This document shows positions 32,975 through 44,232 of a stretch of 64,000 bases of DNA, one piece after another. Position 1 is the first letter of the stretch. The number at the start of each line of letters is the position of its first letter. The translations under genes were made by a program, and so were the position numbers. The notes beneath the pieces were generated by a model. The model was given only the letters and a program-made list of their open reading frames with translations. It was not told where the DNA came from and searched no databases. This stretch comes from Lineus longissimus (taxonomy: Eukaryota; Nemertea; Pilidiophora; Heteronemertea; Lineidae), in NCBI RefSeq assembly GCF_910592395.1, contig NC_088311.1, positions 14,260,501-14,324,500 of the forward strand, read 5' to 3'.

Positions 32975-33216
32975 AGGCGACATTCCACGTGAGAGAAAGT
33001 GTCGACATTTTCTCTCAGTGACTGTCGACATAAATATATTTGATCCATCCACGTGCGAGGAAATCGGAGAGATGATTTCTAGCTATCGCGAGTTTCTCTC
33101 GAGAGAATGTTTTCGTAGCTTCTTCCACGTGAGAGTAAAACTGTCAGAGAACAGCCATCGGACGGTCATTGATCCCTCCACGTGCGAGTTAGGCCTATTG
33201 GGAAAGGTCATTTAGT

Positions 33217-34076
33217 ATGTTGCCTTCGAAGAGAGCGGAGGTAGCAGCCGCGGCTGCGGTGTACATTATTCTACAAACGAAGAGGAAACCGAAGAGGAAA
33301 CACAAGATCTGGGTTCACAAGTGGCTGATGAGAAGAGAAACCTATGGGGCCTATCATGCTCTTCAGCAGGAATTACTCCTTGAAGATCCGAAGCATCTTC
33401 AAAATTACCTGCACATGACAGCAGCTGATTTCGAAGAGTTGGCAATACTGGTTGGGATTCTATAACATCACTCTCCACAACTGCCCCAATTTCTTTCCAC
33501 CCCAACGCCTTCTTTCCCCTGTTTCTGTAGAGATTAGATTGCACATGCCATAGGCACAGGTTGCCCTCAAACACAGCTATCAGTTGGAACGTGTCGTTCC
33601 GACTCCACTCTTTGCTTGCTTCCATGTTGCTGGTAGCTATGCATATGCGCCAAATGACGGTGCGGCTCCACATGACAGTAAACTGTCGACAGGGGGCTGA
33701 CGGGGGCATATTCGGCAGGTGTTCATTATCTTCGGGTCTTGAGAACAAGACCCTTTGCCTACCATCACAAAGGGTACTTCCAGGTCGAAATATGAAGGTA
33801 CCATTTGTATTTGTGGCCGACGATGCTTTTCCATTGCGGGAAAACATAATGAAACCATATCCTCTGCGAGACATTCCCGGTAGCATGCGCATCTTCAACT
33901 ACCGACTTTCGAGAGCGCGTAGAATCATCGAAAATGCATTCGGCATAATGTCCAGCGTCTTCCGCATATTTCGAAAGCCGATAGCTGTAGATGCACAGAA
34001 AGCAGAGGATATCGTTTTGGCTTCCTGTGCATTACATAATTTGATGATCACGAAGAAAGACTCGCGCGCACGCTAA
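33217..34076 (+). pseudogene. Harbinger transposase, internally deleted
   Basis: The N-terminal exon (33217-33465) reads RAEVAAAAAVYIILQT, then WLMRRETYGAYHALQQELL, then LHMTAADFEELAILVG. The C-terminal part of the DDE core follows at about 33690-34070: GADGGIFGRCSL, VFVADDAFPLRENIMKPYP, FNYRLSRARRIIENAFGIMS and ASCALHNLMI. This includes the second Asp of the core (ADDAF) and the Glu in ENAFG. The intervening section with the first Asp is missing. In its place lies a minus-strand MADF-like fragment (33465-33640: LIAVFEGNLCLWHVQSNLYR). The transposase is therefore non-functional. Confidence 0.8.
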
Positions 34077-34380
34077 GCTCCACATGGTACAGTCGATATG
34101 GAAGACATGGCTACTGATGTCATTACCCCTGGAGCATGGCGAAAAGAGGGCATGCCAGCAAACAACCTGCTCCAAATCGAGCCATTCACAAGCAACCGTC
34201 ATGCTCAACCCCACAAGACATCCGCCACGAATTTCGAGAGTACTTCCTCTCACCCCAGGGTGAGGTTTCGTGGCAGTACAAGTTCATTTGAGGAAGCCGT
34301 CCTTAAAGTGGGCGGAATGAAGAGCATTTATGACATGAAAGACTGAAATAAACCTGCAAGAGAGAAATCATGTAACAAAA

Positions 34381-34836
34381 TTAACAAATAAAGATAATTC
34401 TCACCAAATTGGTCTTCGATTTTCGTCCTCCAATAACTCCCCTTAGAAAAGAGAATGCCTTGTAGTACATCCACTTTGGGGTGTAAACGTCGTCAGTCCC
34501 TTGCCCAGATTTCCTCTTGGTGGCTTTCTTTAATTCTTGCGCATACTGGTTTCTCAGGTTGTGCATTTTTCTCGTCACTTGCACTTTATCTCTTTTACAA
34601 TCCTTCGCCAGACTTTTCCATGCATCCTCTTTCTTCAACCTGTCTCTATATTCGGCAGACGTGACATCCCATAGTGCAGGCCTCGCTCTGTAACCTTCAA
34701 TGAGGTTGCTGACCGCATCTTGCGACCATTCACTCTCCGCAACTTCAACATGAAATTCGTCTGCCATTTCTCGTGTTGAACTCGCACTGATCTGTTCGAC
34801 GGATCTGTACGACAGTTCTATCCAAAAATAGAGCAA
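34381..34836 (-). CDS. Harbinger-associated MADF (Myb/SANT-like) protein
   Basis: The minus-strand frame has VSNLIEGYRARPALWDVTSA, then EYRDRLKKEDAWKSLAKDC, then VTRKMHNLRNQYAQELKKA, then PKWMYYKAFSFL. This is a complete MADF domain with its conserved Trp and the LW-D-x8-Y spacing. In Harbinger elements the second gene is a Myb/SANT-like DNA-binding partner that helps the transposase reach the nucleus and bind the termini. The likely start is at MADEFHVEVAES (about 34767); the upstream extension may be noise. It is convergent with the transposase. No stop or frameshift inside the domain. Confidence 0.75.
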   Translation of the reverse strand: MLYFWIELSYRSVEQISASSTREMADEFHVEVAESEWSQDAVSNLIEGYRARPALWDVTSAEYRDRLKKEDAWKSLAKDCKRDKVQVTRKMHNLRNQYAQELKKATKRKSGQGTDDVYTPKWMYYKAFSFLRGVIGGRKSKTNLVRIIFIC

Positions 34837-35325
34837 GTGCTAGTCGATAAAAGCACTGTCTGACACTTTTATAACCAACTTGCATAATCTATGTGGCTCA
34901 CTTCCACACGACAGAAATTGACCATCCTACAATCTTTCGGACAGTTATCTATTGCTGTCATACAGCCACTAGCTGAACAACTTCCACGGGATAGTCATTG
35001 GACAGTCGCTATCTGACAGCAAACTTTCGACAGAAAACTGTCAAGTGGAGCCGCGCCTTCATGCATTGAATACTTGCTGGAAGTTTATTGCAAAATAGAA
35101 CCAGTCCTATTTACTGAGAGCACTATCTGACATAACAAAAGTGTCCGAAATGACCTACCTTTGGTCCGTCCACATGACATAAGATCGCCCAGCTAAACAC
35201 TTCTGACATTTATTGATCGCTCTCGGACAGCTGCTCGCAGCGTCTTGTCCACATGCGACTTGGTGTCTGAGAGTGTCTGAGAGTGAACTTCTGAGAGAAA
35301 ACTCTCACGTGGAATGTCGCCTTTA

Positions 35326-37560
35326 ATCGGCTAGCTATCGAGAGACAGTTGTTGATGAACTTGAAACGGCTGAGCACGAGTTATCTCGCGTCGAAAATGA
35401 AATAAAACACTTGGAAAAAAGTATTAATCGAAGCAAGGTTAAGGTCCTCGATGGCGAGCTAGAAAAAAATGTTCAGGAATTAGATAACCTGAAAACTCAA
35501 TTCGAAACATTAGCGGAACACAAAGGTGTTTCAGGTCCAGTCGAAAATGCAGCTAATCGAACGTGGATTGACAATCTTCCTGAAGACCTTCGTTGTCCGT
35601 TGGCTACATCAACTCCATTAACTCCAATTCCAGTCAATGCATACAATGCTGTAGGGTTTTCGCCCATTGGGTTCCAGGGTCTTCCCAAATTTCAAGTTGA
35701 CATATTTCATGGTGATCCGGCGCAATGGCCGGAATGGTCTTTGAACTTCCGAAATCTCATTGAAGAAAATTCATGCTTGTCTCCGTCACAGAAACTTGGG
35801 TACCTGAAAACCTTTTTGGGAGATGGACCTAAAAGCCAAATTTATGGCTTATTGTTAGATGGTGCTAATTACGCCAAGGCTATGAAAGAATTACAAACTA
35901 GGTATGGTAGACCTGCACTGGTTGTAGAGTCTTTCCTAAGGAAAATTAGGGAATGGCCGCAAGTTAAACAACTCTCCGAGATTGGTAATTTCGCCACGAA
36001 GGTTGCACAGATGGTCCAAATTTTCACAACTATGGGTTATTCAGCTGATTTGCATGCAATGGGTCTGTTATCAGATCTTGTGGCCAAATTGCCGATCTAT
36101 ATGAGAGAATCCTGGGGCGCCTACATTGTAAAAAATGGTAGTAACCCAACGGTTCAATTATTCAATTCCTGGTTGTCCAAGAAAGAGCAAGCCCTTAGAT
36201 TTGGTGGGTTGAAATTTGACACGGGCTCCCAAAGTAAGCAAAATAATAAATCTAGGCCTTATACACCAGTCAAACAGTCAACTTTGTCAACAACTAGTGC
36301 TACCACTCCAAAAGAGTGTTACTTTTGTTCTGGCCCACATTTCTTGTCATCCTGTAGTGTATTCAAAGAAAAAACCCCTGCACAAAGGGTAGAATGGGTA
36401 AAATCCCAGGGCAGATATGTTCTGTGTTGCCGGAAACGTTGTAAGGTCTCTGAATGTAATTCTAAGTACAGGTGTACAGTCAATAACTGTGGCCGTCGTC
36501 ATTCTTCACTATTACACCAAGCGCTAGTGAACCAGCAGGACAATAGTTCTACTGCGAGTGTCAATTTCAAGGTTGGTGTTGCGGTGCAGAATGATACGGT
36601 CCATCTTCAAACTTTACCCGTCAGAATACATACACCAAATGGTCGTGTGATAGATACGTTCGCTCTTTTGGATTCTGGTAGCCAGGCAACTTTAATACAA
36701 GAATCATTTGCCAATGATATAGGCCTAAGTGGTCAGAGCACAACTTTAGTGCTTGGTAATGTTAGGAACAATGAACAGCCGGAAAATTCTTCTAAGGTCA
36801 CATTCTGGCTTAGTGATCCTAAAACTCAGTCCATGGCCCCTTTGAAAGTGAGGGACGCCTGGACATTCAAAACTCCGTTCAATTTCCCGTCACAAAAGAT
36901 TTCAAGCGGGAAAAAGAGTTGGCCTCTTACCAGAGATTTAGATCTGGTTAATGTAGATTCTTCGCAAATTATGATTCTGGTTGGTGTCGGTGTCAAACGG
37001 GCATTTGAGCAATTAGAAACTAGACTGGGCCCTGACAACTTGCCAATGGCCGTGCGTGGTCCGCTTGGATGGACATTGTTGGGGGGAGATAATTCGGATC
37101 TGAAATCTAACACGTTAGTTTCGGAGCATGTTAAGTGTGGGTATGTAGGTCTACCTGACGACAAACTAGAATCTCAGGTCAAACAATTTTGGTCAACAGA
37201 AAGTTTTGGTTGTTCTTATGCGCATGCATCATCAGTTTCTATTGAAGATCAACAGGCCATAAAATTGTTGAATGACTCTGTTTGCATGTTACCTGAAGGC
37301 CATTACCAAGTTAGCATGTTGTGGGCACAATCTCCAGTTGAATTGGTGAACAATAGAACTATGGCTGAAAGTAGGTTTGAGTCTTTGTGCAAAAAGTTGA
37401 ATAAAAATCCTGACATGAGAAGTAGATATGAAACTGAAATGAATGGCTACATTGCAAAGGGGATGCACGTCGTTTGTCACCTGAGGAAGCTGAATTGAAA
37501 TCTGATCAGACGTATTACCTTAGCTGAAATCAGACAAGAAACAAATCCATTTCATTGGCG
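35326..37560 (+). pseudogene. BEL/Pao gag and protease, start of pol
   Basis: Heptad-like acidic and basic residues at 35330-35560 form a probable coiled coil (ELEKNVQELDNLKTQFETL). The gag core follows (FQVDIFHGDPAQWPEWSLNF, QKLGYLKTFLGD, then ELQTRYGRPALV). Zinc knuckles follow (CYFCSGPHFLSSC, CRKRCKVSEC, then the pair in CTVNNCGRRH). The aspartic protease has FALLDSGSQATLIQ with the active DSG near 36675 and RGPLGWTLLGG at about 37050. The frame stays open to 37498, where an indel shifts into ARRLSPEEAELKSDQTYYL. That is the entry to the reverse transcriptase, after which the sequence jumps directly to the end of the RNase H/connection region. A retrotransposon protein of animal cells, non-autonomous here. 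Confidence 0.85.
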
Positions 37561-38665
37561 ACACGTGCCTAGTCAATTGAACCCTGCAGATGATTGTTCA
37601 CGCGGATTGTTGGCCAATGAAATTGACCTGGTCACCGTTGGCTTGAAGGGCCAGAATTTCTACACTGTGTCAATGAAAATGGTTGGCCCTCACAAAGTGT
37701 GTTGAATAGGGAATTAGATTTGGAGTCTAGTGAAGTTGTCAATGAGGTGAAACACACTGCAGTAATTTCTACAGTAGGTCTACAACATTCAGTTGTGGAC
37801 ATTTCAAAGTTTTCCAGTCTCGTGCCCTTGAAATGTGTTGTTGCATGGTGCTTTCGATTTATTCTCAACGTGCGTAATAAAAATCGTGAGGTTGGCAGGC
37901 TCTCAATTGCTGAATTGAATAAAGCAACATTATACTTGGTCAAGGTCGCCCAACATGAAATGTTTGGTGAAGAAATTCGCTTGTTGTCTGAAGGTAAAAC
38001 TTTACCACGTGGTAGCCCGCTGTACAAATTGAAACCGGGTTTAGATGGAAATTTGCTTCGTGTTGGTGGTCGTGTTGACAGTGCAAGGATGCCCTATGCT
38101 GCCAGACACCAGTTACTCTTACCAAAGAAACACGTTGTGACTGAATTGATTGTACAAGATGTGCATCGGAATTTACTTCATAGTGGGGTTGAACATGTTG
38201 TTTCATCGCTGAGACGTGGATTTTGGATACCAGCCATCAGGCAGATAGTAAGGTCAGTGATATTTCGGTGTCTCAAGTGTCACAGGCAACGTGTGCAACC
38301 TCGCATTCCACTCATGTCTGATCTCCCAGAAGCTCGACTGTCACATTCCATGCCGGTGTTTAACAACACTGGATTAGATTTCTGGGGTCCAATGATGGTA
38401 AAAAAGAGGTACAAATCTCGTGAAAAGAGATGGGGCTGTTTGTTTACTTGCTTAACAGTCCGTGCTGTTCATTTGGAACTAGTTGCATCATTGGAAACTG
38501 ATTCTTTCGTTCTTGCTCTCAGGCGTTTTATAGCTAGACGCGGGTGTCCTAGTGACTTGTATTGTGACAATGGGACCAATTTCATTGGCGCTGAAAAGGA
38601 ACTAAAAATCGCCTTACGTGAGTGGAATGTGATAAACTACACGCCACATTGAACCAGAAATCAGT
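37520..38665 (+). pseudogene. BEL/Pao RNase H tail and integrase N-terminal half
   Basis: ETNPFHWRHVPSQLNPADD at about 37540-37600 is the segment between RNase H and integrase. It follows the deleted reverse transcriptase by only a few bases. From 37699 the frame covers the integrase zinc-binding region (LLHSGVEHVVSSLRRGFWIP, then CLKCHRQR). The catalytic core follows: first Asp in NNTGLDFWGPMMV (about 38365), then TVRAVHLELV, second Asp in DLYCDNGTNFIGAE (about 38565). A frameshift near 38630 (REWNV/DKLHATL) separates it from the C-terminal half. Confidence 0.85.
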
Positions 38666-39260
38666 ACAATGGCATTTCTCCCCTCCAAAGGGTCCTCATA
38701 TGGGAGGAGCCTGGGAATCCCTAGTAAAATCAGTAAAGGTTTCCTTGCGTGCCGTACTTGGTAATAATGTTGTACATGAAGACACATTGCAAACTGTGTT
38801 GTGTGAAATAGAACACGTAGTGAACAGCAGACCACTGACCTATGTAAGTACTGACATCACGTGTACAGATGTTGAACCACTGACACCAAATCATTTTTTG
38901 CTGCACAACGAACATCCAATGTCTTTGCCAGTTTCAACTACTGACACTGATATTTCCAGTAGAAAGTGGTGGAAACAGTCTCAGGTATTGACCGACCACT
39001 TTTGGCGAAGGTGGAGGAGGGAATACGTCCCCACCTTATCCAAAAGGGTTAAATGGAATGAAGAGGTCAAAAATCTGAAACCAGATGACGTTGTGCTTCT
39101 TATCGATTCTAATGCTTCTCGGTGTCAGTGGCCTCTTGCACGTGTTGTGGAAGTACTGCCAGGAAATGACGGGCGCGTGCGTGTTGTGAAAGTGAAGGCT
39201 AGAAACTCTGTGTACACACGTCCTGTATCACAGGTTTGTCTAATTGAAGAAAGTAAATAA
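38622..39260 (+). pseudogene. BEL/Pao integrase C-terminal half
   Basis: It continues from the previous frame with HATLNQKSVQWHFSPPKGPH, then MGGAWESLVKSVK (catalytic Glu in AWE), then NSRPLTYVS and LTPNHFLL. The C-terminal DUF5641-type domain follows (SRKWWKQSQVLTDHFWRRWR, then DDVVLLIDSN, WPLARVVEV). Length and order match BEL/Pao pol. The stop is at 39258. Apart from the frameshift at the junction it is well preserved. Confidence 0.85.
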
Positions 39261-39580
39261 ATGATGAGTATAATGCTTCCTAAGTAAAGATAACAATAGA
39301 CTTCGTTGAACATGTGGCGTTTGTGTCGGACATGACCTTTGAAACGTTGTGTAACTGTTAATCCGTTGTGTAACTGTTAATTAATTTATAACAGACTAAA
39401 CTAGTCTTTGATTCGCTATGGAGTATTACAAAGAGTTACACTTCCATTTCTTCACTTTGCGGCCTCGTAAGGCCTTGGGCTAGGCCTATATTATATCTAT
39501 GTTTAGATTGTATTCCCGTTATTTGTTATTCGTGTGTTTATGTCTTATTTTGTGCTGATGTCGTCTTAACGCCGAGCATC

Positions 39581-39597
39581 AGGGGGGGGGGGGGCGA
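39581..39597 (+). promoter_or_regulatory. BEL polypurine tract
   Basis: A run of 13 G (AGGGGGGGGGGGGGCGA) directly precedes the 3' LTR, in the place where the plus-strand primer of an LTR retrotransposon lies. Confidence 0.75.
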
Positions 39598-40085
39598 TGT
39601 GTTCAGAATTCATTAAGTAATATTTAAATTTCCTTTCCTCCGAATTTCTAGGCCTAGATTCTGTGTCAACCTTGGCCTCTATCGATCTCCTGATTATTAA
39701 GTCCGTGGCCACGGTATGAAGTTCTTGATCAATGGGGACTAGGGTTGACACGGTTGTTACATCATTTTCTGGGCCGACTATAAATTCGGCAACGCCTCCC
39801 CGCCATGTTAGTTGGCATTTTTGGTCATTCACTCCGGGTGTTCCCACGTTGCACTGGTGCGGGCAAATTCGGTAGGTAATTTTCTTATCTTTAAATTTGT
39901 CATTTATTGCCCAATTTGTCATTTATTGCCGTTTTAACCGTAGGTATTTTATACTCCCTGATGCAAAGCTTATGTATGTTTCTTTGTATATTTTAGTTCA
40001 CTTGTTGCGTTGTCGTTGTCCTCGTTGTCCTTGCGGAATAAACGTTAATGTTTCGCAAACTTACCGACTCTCTCAATCCTTAGCA
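39598..40085 (+). repeat. BEL/Pao 3' LTR
   Basis: Begins TGTGTTCAG after the purine tract and ends CCTTAGCA, 488 bp, giving the TG...CA boundaries. The last 275 bp match the partial 5' LTR. It carries AATAAACG near the end as a likely polyadenylation signal. It is followed directly by LINE sequence GGAGCATTTAG, which is a second copy of 31795-31929. Confidence 0.85.
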
Positions 40086-40741
40086 GGAGCATTTAGACAA
40101 GGGTTATTTAAACCAAGGCTGGTGTAAAAGTGTGAAAACTGTTCTAGACAGCTGTGGCCTCACTCAAATATGGTATACTCCCGAGGTTTTGTCCCTACGA
40201 GAACTAAAAATTGTAGTTGAACAGATAATGAGAGACCAGTGTGAACAACTATGGAGAAACGAGGTAAATAACGATTTCAGATGTACAATTTATAGAATGT
40301 TTAAACAAAACCTAAATATGGAGCCCTATGTTAAAAAATTACCATTATATCAAACGGTCAGTATTTGTAAATTTCGTGCTGGATCTATAAAATTCCCAGA
40401 AACAGTAACCAGAATGTATAGAAATGAGACTGCAGAAAATGTTTGTGGTCTTTGTGACCAGGTTTGTGTAAGAGACGAACTTCATTATTTTATTACGTGT
40501 CCGTATTTCCGTCACATGCGAGTAAGGTTGTTTCCAAACTTAAAAGAACTACCTCAGGTTTTTTATCATGAATTTTTCCATCGCATTATGACTAAATGTT
40601 CCCGGGTAAACTTAGACAATATTCATAGTTTTTGTAAATAATTCATCAGCTTGGTCCACCATATGTAAATGTTAAATCATGTAACCTCTTATACCCGAAA
40701 GGGTTTTTTGGAGAGAAATAAATTATGTTATGTTATGTTAT
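40086..40741 (+). pseudogene. LINE C-terminus and 3' end, right piece
   Basis: It repeats 135 bp of the left piece (two differences). It then continues the protein with IMRDQCEQLWRNEVNNDFR, then LPLYQTVSICKFRAGSIKFP and the zinc knuckle NVCGLCDQVC ... HYFITCPYFRHMR, ending with TAA at 40639. A 3' untranslated region of about 80 bp ends in TTATG repeats (40725-40741), then the target duplication GTCGTCGTATTG. The tail of short simple repeats is usual for several LINE clades. Confidence 0.85.
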
Positions 40742-41297
40742 GTCGTCGTATTGTTTTTGCTGTAAGCGACACTACTGTCAGTTGGCCTCAACACGTGGTA
40801 CTTGTCACTGTCAGAAAGCGCGGACATGCGTAGGCTACTTTCGTTGCAATTTTAGAAATGTGCGACCAGTCGCAGCTGCAACAGGCAGCACTACTTCTTC
40901 AGCAAGTAGTGCAGATTTTAGAATAATCATTGTAAATCATGAATGGACGAAGTAGCACAAAAATGATAATGTTGCAGTGTCGCTTACAGCAAAAACAATA
41001 CTGATATGCGACAGTGGCGCCACATAACGGAAATTGTTTGAACTGCTATCGCTCACGAGATAGTGGCGCCACATAATGGATTTTTTTGGAACTTCTATCC
41101 CTCACGAGATCTATCGCTCACGGTTCTAGAACCTGCGAATTCTAGAACTCGCGGTATCTATCCCTCACGACGAATTTAGGAAATGCAGATTTCAGAAATT
41201 ACAGCTATACGCGCCACGAACTATACGCCTCATCGGCTTCTAGGAGTCACTTGCTATCCCTCGCGCGTTAGTGAATATTTGCGGCAATAACCGCCCA

Positions 41298-42059
41298 TAA
41301 ATGTGCATCTATATTGTTTGTTTACTTTTATGGCCCTTCCTAAATCACTTCATTTGAACAACTCCTCTGTGCAAAATAATAACCAGTAAATAACTAAGAA
41401 ATTAGTAAATGAACAGATTGCAAGTGTTAACTCGGCCATACATGAAGCATGTGATGTAACTGGGTGTGTCAAACAAAATAATTGCAAACCAAGACGGTTT
41501 TGGTGTCCAGAGTTGGGCTTATTGAAACATAGAAAACGGTTCTGGTGGAACCTTTGGAAGCTTAATGATAGACCAAGGTCTGGTTCAGTGTATGAGTGTT
41601 GGAAAGCTGTGAAGAAAACATTCCGCAGGGTGTCGCGTCATCAACATTGAACAAGTGAAAAACCAAAGGCAAAACACCTTGTTTAAGAATCATAAAATGG
41701 GTGCCTTTTGGAATGGCCTGAATCAGAAAAAGAAGGGCAAAGTTGACTCAACTATTCATGCCAATGATTTTGGAGAGTACTACAGTAAAATAATGCAGAA
41801 TTCTGCCCCCATACACTGAATCTCAACAAAAAGTTGTGAATACTGTTAATGAAAGGTATAATGATTCATCAAATGGAAATTCTTTCGACTGTTGTGTGCG
41901 CTCTGAAGCTGTGAAAGAAAAGATTCTATCTCTTCCGAAGAACAAATCTGCTGGCTGTGATGGGATAACATCAGAACATTTACTGTATGGTTTATCCGAT
42001 ACACTGTGTACTCGATTAGCCAATATTTACTCTATGGTTTTATCCTGGGGAGTTGTGTA
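41298..42059 (+). pseudogene. Second LINE, N-terminal reverse transcriptase piece
   Basis: The linker region NNCKPRRFWCPELGLLKHRK, then RFWWNLWKLND, appears from about 41420. NKSAGCDGITSEHLLYGLSD then starts the reverse transcriptase, ending LANIYSMVLSWGVV at the junction with the hAT-like element. Frameshifts occur near 41650 and 41810. The protein continues at about 49743 with APNVFCLGVIVPVLKK. Confidence 0.8.
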
Positions 42060-43530
42060 CGGTTGCCTGTACTTTCCGGAAAGTTGGAAACCTGGAAACC
42101 TGAAAAGTTGGAAACCTGGAAACCTGAAATGTGAACTTGGTCTTCCTGCTAGGTGGCGCTTGTCATTCAGCTGTGTAGGTTAAAGAGATATTTGGCTGGA
42201 TGGGTGATGTAACCAGGTACTTCCCACGTGCCAAGTGCTGGGGGACCATCTCAATCATCACTGTATATGTGTGTCTATCCATATATGTGTAGGAACAGAA
42301 CTCCCAGAGGGGAGAGTTTATGTTATGTAATGATAGGTGATAAAGATGTGGTCCTTTGGCAAGACACTTTGCTGATGGATCACGGAGATAATTGTATGGG
42401 TCCTTTATTAGCAAGACCCTTGGCAGCCAGATGGTTACTAATACTTGAGTAAGGTGTTGGGCAAGCGGCGGGTAGAAAGAAAATGCATGGTGCAGGCAGT
42501 CAGCAGAGCTGGGGTTTTCTCAAGCGTCAATAAAGGTCAAGGTCTGGAATTAAGGGACCATTTCAGCAGTTGCTTTTTGTTAACTTTTTTTTCAATATTG
42601 TTATTGTTTGTCACCTTGTTCCTACACACAGTTTTATTATATCTCAAATTTTCTTTTTCAAAGACACCTACTAATTAAAGACATGTGCCGTTCGTTAAAA
42701 AGTACGTTTCATATTGGAAAAGTCCAATTGCGATAATAGACACTGAATTTCAACTTCAGCATTACCGTTGTGTAGACTGATCTACAAACACCATGAATAC
42801 CAAGTTTCAGCAAACGCATACGCATAATAACTGCACTACGGCATTGTGCACAAAGCTACTTATGTTTTATAGTGGAGGCAGGGGCGAAGTACAGTTGTAA
42901 CGGTCGTTAGTTCCGAGTGTTGGCCTGAGTTCAGGATGCATTACTCAATGCCAGGGTAAATCCATCTTGTCGTGACTCAAGTCTTTATTTTCGCCTGGCT
43001 GAACGTAGTAAAAAAACTAAATTTGAGATTACCTCTTATGCAGTTCATTGACTGGAGTCAGTAATGTTATGCAACGTTATGCAATGTTAGCCAAATGCAC
43101 AGCTCGCATCATCGACTACCTAGCAGCTACTCCTAATATTTAACAAAGGAACAAAGGAAGCTTTATTCCCGCCTTAGGTTTTCACCGGAGCCGTTCAAGA
43201 TTTATTACTGCCTGGCTATGTTCAAAGGCAGTATAAGACCATGAGGTTCAGGATGTGGGTAAATCTAATTAAAAGGGCGCCTTTAAGGTCACATGGTTTT
43301 GGGCCGATGTAGAAGTTTAAAATGTCCTGGGATAGAATGTCCGGGAAACAATGGATTCTATTATGCGCTTTAATCTCTGAGCTATTGGCGGTCATGGCCT
43401 CTATAGAACCAGAAAGCGGAATACAATAGGGCTGGACACTTTTTCCAGGGGGACATTTTCTTCTTTTACACCGGGACGGCTTGTTGCGATTAGAAACCAT
43501 TGGCAAGGGGGCAGATCGATGTGATGTATA

Positions 43531-44232
43531 CGGCGGGTACAAAACGCAGGACGCAGGACGTCCTGCAGCGTCCTGCAGGACGGGGCCCATCTCAACAGCT
43601 GTTGAAAAGAAATGAGGAATTTTAGGATTCATCTCAGTTGTGTGATCTCGACATATTCAGAAAATGAAGCAATGAATATCGGGAACCATCTCAGCCGTGT
43701 GATCTGATTTTTACAGACATATTTTTGGTTGTTCATCGAGGAGTTGTGTACATAAAGGAGTCTGTTTAAAGGGGAGTTGTGTTGAGGGGATTCCTGGTTA
43801 ATGCGAGTAGGCCCAGTGTGCAGGGGTTTGCTGAGGGGTTGGGTTTTAAAGGGGAGTTGTGTTGGAGTTGAAAGCAACACCCTCAACAGAAGTCCCAATT
43901 TAGATACCTTACCCTTCAAATCAGCTCCTCTATCAAACCACTAAACACAACTCCTCTTTAAGTACCAAACACCTAAATAACCCCCTTTAACGTAACTTCC
44001 CTCAACAAATCACCCATTCATACACCAAACCCCTGAATTCGAACATGACTCCTCCCCTCAACTCAACTTCCCTTTGATGTTAAACCAAATCCAGAGACAA
44101 CCTTTTAGGTACACTACAGCTCCCTCATGAACAACCATGAAAAATCAGATCACAGATGGTCCCTAAAATTCCTCATTTCATTTCCTGCATCTGTTGAGAT
44201 GGGCCTCGTCCTGCGTTTTGTACCCGCCGATG
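43531..44232. mobile_element. Inverted-repeat element nested in the hAT-like element
   Basis: Arms of about 100-130 bp (43531-43700 and 44105-44232) begin CGGCGGGTACAAAACGCAGG and continue with GGCCCATCTCAACAG and GAAATGAGGAATTTTAGG. The left arm has extra GACGTCCTGCAG units. The middle (43740-44100) holds repeated AAAGGGGAGTTGTGTT and its inverse. The GTATAC word lies outside both ends, but no clear target duplication was found. Confidence 0.6.

Larger units (their letters stand above)
32975..35322. mobile_element. PIF/Harbinger element inserted in BEL gag
   Basis: Termini of about 26 bp read AGGCGACATTCCACGTGAGA inward from both ends. The left flank is TAA (32972-32974) and the right flank TTA (35323-35325). 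A paralogous empty site, GGCCTAAATCGG, survives at 32269-32280. The element carries the two genes typical of the superfamily, a transposase on the plus strand and a MADF-domain protein on the minus strand. Both are damaged or uncertain. Confidence 0.9.
30988..41297. mobile_element. Fold-back element with about 290-bp inverted termini, host of a nested insertion
   Basis: The left arm (30988-31248, continued at 40754-40773) and right arm (40976-41297) are inverted copies beginning TGGGCGGTTATTGCCGCAAA, with TA on both outer sides. Without the LINE inside, the element is about 0.8 kb. The arms carry repeated GAGGGATAG words (31023, 31119, 31182; variant GGCGATAG at 31167) and a perfect palindrome GGTTCTAGAACC (31152-31163, 41122-41133). 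It has no transposase. The LINE entered at GTCGTCGTATTG. Confidence 0.8.

Noticed and set aside
33266-33898. 210-codon minus-strand frame across the Harbinger transposase
   Set aside because: Most of it is antisense to the transposase exons. Only the short MADF-like part (33465-33640) has family resemblance.
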